The notes under the pieces are model-generated. The model did no database searches, had not been told where the DNA came from, and worked only from the letters and a program-made list of their open reading frames with translations. A stretch of DNA of 15,830 bases, taken from assembly GCA_003489345.1 (NCBI GenBank), contig DNIT01000093.1, positions 19,688-35,517 of the forward strand. The letters are read 5' to 3'. The stretch is from Pelotomaculum sp. Its GTDB lineage: Bacteria; Bacillota; Desulfotomaculia; Desulfotomaculales; Pelotomaculaceae. Made by a program: the position numbers and the translations under genes. Of this stretch, positions 13,194 through 15,830 are shown in pieces. How positions within the stretch are numbered: the stretch's first letter is position 1; every line of letters starts with the position of its first letter.

Positions 13194-14537
13194 ATGGCAG
13201 ACAGTGTACCACAGCGGAGCGAAAACCTTTTGTACGGACTGGATGAACGTCCGCCGCTGAACCGTACCCTGGCTTATGCCGCACAGTGGCTCATCTTCAC
13301 TCTGGCCAATTCAGCCGTAGTCCCGGTTGTAGTCGGCAATGCCCTGGGCCTGGACCAGGCCGGTATTGCCGCACTGGCGCAACGGACCTTTTTTTTGCAG
13401 GCCCTGGCATCTGTTCTTCAGGTTTCCTTCGGCCACAGGTTGCCTATTGTCGAAGGCCCTTCCGGGATGTGGTGGGGTATTTTTATCACCCTTGCCGCTA
13501 TGGCCCCCGGTCTGGGTAAACCCATGGCTGTCTTACGCACAGATCTGGAATTTGGTGTCATCATAACAGGGCTGATCCTGGTGGTAATTGGCTTTAGCGG
13601 GCTGATCGGCCGGGCCTTGAAGCTTTTCACGCCTGCTGTTACCGGGTCGGTGCTGGTTTTGCTGGGGTTGCAGCTTAGCGGCACTTTTGTAAAGGGTATG
13701 TTGGGTATTACTACAGGCAACGGCCAGGTGGATTTGAAGTCCAGTGTCATTTCGCTTGTTGTGGTGGTCATTGTTGTTGGGTTTAGCCTGAAAGCAAGGG
13801 GTTTTCTCGGCAGCATCGCCATCCTGGCCGGGATCGCCGGCGGTTGGATTTTGGCGGCTCTGGCCGGAGTCAGCCATGGGGTCGCCTGGGGATATGGTTC
13901 TATGGTAGCCCTACCACAAATCTTTGCCTGGGGACGCCCCACTTTTGACCTTGGTATTGTCCTGACCTGTGTTCTGACCGGACTCCTGGTCCTATCCAAT
14001 CTGGTGGCGAGCATCCTGGCTATGGAGCGGGTACTGGAGACTGAGCTGCCTAAACGCAGTTATGACCGTGGAGTCGCCCTGACCGGCCTTTCCGATATTC
14101 TGTCCGGGCTGGGAGCAACGGTTGGGTTCGTTCCCTATTCGGCGGGCGCGGGGATGGTCAGCCTGACCAAAGTAGCCTCGCGTCTTCCTTTCATTATATT
14201 TGCCGCTGCTTTGCTGGTTATGGGTCTCCTGCCGCCGGTGGGTGTTTTTTTGGCTTCGATTCCGGAGCCGGTAGGGTATTCGGCCTTGCTGGCATCCTTC
14301 TGCCAGATGGTTGGTTTCGGTTTGAAAGATTATGCCAGAATGAAACTCACGTCCAGAGATTATTTTGTGGTCGGTTTGCCGCTGCTTTTCGGAACCGGCT
14401 TAATGTTTCTCCCCGTCGGGGCTTTCGATGGGGTACCGGCCCTGGCCCGCTACATTTTAGGCAACGGCTTCATTGCCGGGATGCTGTTGTGTATGCTGCT
14501 GGAACATGTGCTTCTGCCGAAACGGTACTTTACTTAG
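13194..14537 (+). CDS. NCS2-family uracil/xanthine permease
   Basis: A 447-residue transporter of the nucleobase:cation symporter-2 family with about 14 predicted helices, importing a purine or pyrimidine base with H+ or Na+. The N-terminal YGLDERPPLNRTLAYAAQW and HRLPIVEGPSG (81-91, start of the discontinuous helix 3) are typical. The helix-8 region has LVASILAMERVLE with the expected acidic residue. The helix-10 segment reads GFVPYSAGAGMVSLTKVASR, where UraA/XanQ proteins have a polar Q/S/N-rich turn, so specificity may differ from classic uracil or xanthine carriers; it looks closer to the YwdJ-type branch. GGGAG 5' of ATG 13194 fixes the start; a TTG at 13179 lies upstream of that motif. 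Regulation may involve the structured leader before it. A bidirectional terminator follows. Confidence 0.87.
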   Translation: MADSVPQRSENLLYGLDERPPLNRTLAYAAQWLIFTLANSAVVPVVVGNALGLDQAGIAALAQRTFFLQALASVLQVSFGHRLPIVEGPSGMWWGIFITLAAMAPGLGKPMAVLRTDLEFGVIITGLILVVIGFSGLIGRALKLFTPAVTGSVLVLLGLQLSGTFVKGMLGITTGNGQVDLKSSVISLVVVVIVVGFSLKARGFLGSIAILAGIAGGWILAALAGVSHGVAWGYGSMVALPQIFAWGRPTFDLGIVLTCVLTGLLVLSNLVASILAMERVLETELPKRSYDRGVALTGLSDILSGLGATVGFVPYSAGAGMVSLTKVASRLPFIIFAAALLVMGLLPPVGVFLASIPEPVGYSALLASFCQMVGFGLKDYARMKLTSRDYFVVGLPLLFGTGLMFLPVGAFDGVPALARYILGNGFIAGMLLCMLLEHVLLPKRYFT

Positions 14538-14554
14538 CAGGTCAAAGCAACAAA

Positions 14555-14585
14555 AAAACCACCCCCTTGTCTTCCGGGTGGTTTT
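14555..14585. terminator. Bidirectional terminator between the permease and rpsT
   Basis: AAAACCACCC (14555-14564) and GGGTGGTTTT (14576-14585) form a 10-bp perfect stem with an 11-nt loop. On + it ends in TTTT after the permease. On the minus strand the arm continues into seven T after rpsT, so it serves both convergent genes. Confidence 0.88.
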
Positions 14586-14591
14586 GGTGGT

Positions 14592-14858
14592 TTAGCCCGT
14601 AATCTTGTTGAACCGCCTGGTCAGGCGGGATTTTTTCCGGGACGCTGCATTTTTATGTAAAATGCCTTTGGTCACGGCCTTATCCAGTTCCCGCACCGCA
14701 TTGCGCAGCTTGAGACCGGCGTCCTCGCGGTCGGCCGTTTTTAGGGCCTCTTCAAATTTCCTAATGGTGGTTTTCAGCGCTGATTTAATCCTGGCGTTGC
14801 GTAATGTCCGTAACCGGGTAATCTCAACCCTTTTGACAGCTGATTTTATGTTCGGCAT
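14592..14858 (-). CDS. rpsT: 30S ribosomal protein S20
   Basis: An 88-residue basic, helical protein that binds 16S rRNA early in 30S assembly. The start MPNIKSAVKR, the RNARIKSALKTTIRKFEEAL helix and the end KGILHKNAASRKKSRLTRR are diagnostic of S20. ATG 14858 is preceded on the minus strand by GGGAGGTGAG at normal spacing; an upstream in-frame start at 14900 falls inside the promoter and is not used. It is monocistronic, with its own promoter and a strong terminator. S20 autoregulates in some bacteria, but no obvious target structure is seen in the short leader. Confidence 0.97.
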   Translation of the reverse strand: MPNIKSAVKRVEITRLRTLRNARIKSALKTTIRKFEEALKTADREDAGLKLRNAVRELDKAVTKGILHKNAASRKKSRLTRRFNKITG

Positions 14859-14884
14859 GTTATTCTCACCTCCCAACGGCAACA

Positions 14885-14913
14885 ATTTTACCATGCGCAA
14901 AAAAAAAATGCAA
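14885..14913 (-). promoter_or_regulatory. Strong rpsT promoter
   Basis: On the minus strand TTGCAT (14913-14908) and TAAAAT (14890-14885) are 17 bp apart, with TGG directly before the -10 (extended -10). The spacer contains a T-run. The predicted start leaves a leader of about 20 nt carrying GGGAGGTGAG. Confidence 0.75.
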
Positions 14914-14936
14914 GGGCCATCAGTATATACTTACCT

Positions 14937-14967
14937 CTTTTGGTCAAAGCTATTTCTAGATCAAAAG
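14937..14967. other. Inverted repeat before the holin-like gene
   Basis: CTTTTGGTC (14937-14945) pairs with GATCAAAAG (14959-14967) with one G-U, loop 13 nt. It is immediately followed by the AGGAGGTGAT ribosome binding site of the next gene. It could be an operator or a leader hairpin in the divergent rpsT/holin-like space. Confidence 0.35.
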
Positions 14968-14983
14968 ACAGGAGGTGATACTT

Positions 14984-15322
14984 ATGCAATGGCTAGGACT
15001 GGTTATCCGTTTTGTAGTTTCAGCACTCGTTCTTATTGTTGTCAGCTGGCTTTCACCAGGCTTTGTTTTGAGGGGAGGTCTGGTGGGCGCGCTTATTGCC
15101 GCCCTTGTAATTGCCGTGTTGGGATACGTTGCGGAAGCTCTGCTGGGTGATCGCGTATCACCACAGAGCAGGGGACTGGTTGGGTTCATTGCCGCCGCGG
15201 TGGTGATTTATCTGGCCCAGTTCATAATTCCCAGCCTGCTCAGCGTATCGCTTGTAGGAGCGCTGATATCGGCATTTGTTATCGGACTCATTGATGCTTT
15301 TGTGCCAACCGTCCTGCGCTGA
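14984..15322 (+). CDS. Small membrane protein, phage holin superfamily IV (YvlD-like)
   Basis: A 112-residue protein with four predicted membrane helices at about 4-22, 32-52, 65-83 and 87-110. It matches the bacterial family annotated as phage holin superfamily IV (PF04020), which in chromosomes is a stable small membrane protein rather than a lysis factor. GGLVGALIAALVIAVLGY and SLVGALISAFVIGLIDAFVP are the two related halves, hinting at an internal duplication. AGGAGGTGAT precedes ATG 14984 at good spacing; an in-frame GTG at 14975 overlaps that motif. It lies between rpsT and the likely spoIIP, where Bacillus has gpr. A terminator-like hairpin follows. The membrane topology is clear; the role is unknown. 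Confidence 0.8.
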   Translation: MQWLGLVIRFVVSALVLIVVSWLSPGFVLRGGLVGALIAALVIAVLGYVAEALLGDRVSPQSRGLVGFIAAAVVIYLAQFIIPSLLSVSLVGALISAFVIGLIDAFVPTVLR

Positions 15323-15336
15323 CGGAAACTCCTCAT

Positions 15337-15392
15337 AAACCCTTCCTGCCGGGCATAAAGATTTAGGAACAAGCCTGGAAGGAGGGGTTTTT
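15337..15392 (+). terminator. Terminator-like hairpin overlapping the next gene's ribosome binding site
   Basis: AAACCCTTCC (15337-15346) can pair with GGAAGG-A-GGGGTTT (15377-15390), with a bulged A, enclosing about 30 nt and followed by TTTTT (15388-15392). The 3' arm contains AGGAGG (15380-15385), which is the Shine-Dalgarno of the GTG at 15394. The structure may end the holin-like transcript, hide the ribosome binding site, or do both. Confidence 0.55.
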
Positions 15393-15393
15393 A

Positions 15394-15830
15394 GTGTACC
15401 CTGCTCCCGCCTATCGCCAAAGGGGTATGTTACTAGTTGCCATGCGTCAGCTTATCGCTATCGTCACAGGTGTTTTTATTTTGTTCTTTTCCATAAAGAT
15501 ATTTCCCCAGTTGTCTGCCTGTCCCGCATTCTCCCATGTTTTCAAAATAGCTTCGGATTGGACGGAGAATTTCCACCAGTGGGATGCCATGAAAATAATG
15601 AAAATAGGTATGCCGGTCTTAAATAGAAGCGATTTTGAAGGCGACACCGGCGGCCTGACAGCCTGGCAAATCATTTTGGATGGAGCGGGGGCTGTATCCA
15701 GAGCCAACCTGTGTAACCCGGCCGGTGTCATGCAGTCAGAGATATCGCTTCTGGCCCGCCTTAACACCCCTGCTGTACAGGTTACCGCCCGCCCGGTCCA
15801 GTCCCCCGCGCCTGCTGCGGAGCTTTCCGG
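15394..15830 (+). CDS. spoIIP: Likely stage II sporulation protein P, N-terminal part
   Basis: An open frame starts at GTG 15394 and runs off the window after 145 codons without a stop. AGGAGG (15380-15385) is 8 nt upstream. The N-terminus has a short basic segment (MRQ, 17-19), one membrane helix (about 19-38) and then an extracytoplasmic region of moderate complexity ending in a Pro/Ala-rich stretch. SpoIIP is a membrane-anchored amidase and endopeptidase that acts with SpoIID to degrade septal peptidoglycan during engulfment. Its catalytic domain would lie beyond the window, so the call rests on topology and on position downstream of holA and rpsT, as in Firmicutes. Another anchored sporulation or cell-wall protein is possible. 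Confidence 0.5.
   Translation, partial: MYPAPAYRQRGMLLVAMRQLIAIVTGVFILFFSIKIFPQLSACPAFSHVFKIASDWTENFHQWDAMKIMKIGMPVLNRSDFEGDTGGLTAWQIILDGAGAVSRANLCNPAGVMQSEISLLARLNTPAVQVTARPVQSPAPAAELS

Noticed and set aside
13418..14014. Minus-strand frame of 198 codons opposite the NCS2 permease
   Set aside because: Its Pro/Thr/Arg-rich composition is typical of the complement of a hydrophobic, GC-rich membrane gene; there is no start signal.
14984..15322. Prophage lysis module suggested by the holin family name
   Set aside because: No endolysin, tail or integrase genes are nearby, and this family is common as a chromosomal membrane protein.

Overview
The window reads as chromosome of a spore-forming, anaerobic Firmicute of the Peptococcaceae type (Pelotomaculum/Desulfotomaculum-like). 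The evidence is Gram-positive housekeeping genes (holA, rpsT, a class A penicillin-binding protein), what looks like the start of spoIIP at the right edge, strong AGGAGG-type ribosome binding sites, many GTG/TTG starts, and about 50% GC genes separated by AT-rich spacers. The genus is an inference from gene content, not a database match.

Left part (1-6200), all major genes on +: a PhnG-like C-P lyase subunit with no other phn gene in view; a zinc phospholipase C-fold protein without a visible signal peptide; a CrtI/phytoene-desaturase-like FAD oxidoreductase closed by a clear terminator; a CotJC/rubrerythrin-like di-metal ferritin-fold protein; and a full-length bifunctional penicillin-binding protein with a Glu/Lys/Gln-rich tail. 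Between the last two lie a minus-oriented terminator and a possible small minus-strand gene.

Middle part (6201-9672): a 4-TM half-DMT membrane protein, then an AT-rich island (about 6890-8330) holding a phage-type PRPP-synthetase-like enzyme and the N-terminal stub of an IS1634-type transposase between two 12-bp direct repeats. It is followed by a ZnT9-clade cation diffusion facilitator. A 51-codon four-cysteine protein, with an excellent ribosome binding site, sits on the minus strand just before pepF.

Right part (9673-15830): oligoendopeptidase F; a promoter-driven MTH1187-type thiamine-binding protein whose end overlaps holA; a structured leader with a possible 37-codon ORF before an NCS2 nucleobase permease; a shared bidirectional terminator; minus-strand rpsT with a near-consensus promoter; a small 4-TM holin-superfamily-IV protein; and the 5' end of a likely spoIIP, whose Shine-Dalgarno lies in the 3' arm of a terminator-like hairpin.

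The genes do not form one pathway. The window is mostly core chromosome with one accessory island. I found no CRISPR array, rRNA or tRNA, and no clear multi-gene defence or biosynthetic system. The best candidates for new biology are the orphan phage-type Prs, the nucleobase-permease leader, and the small cysteine protein.
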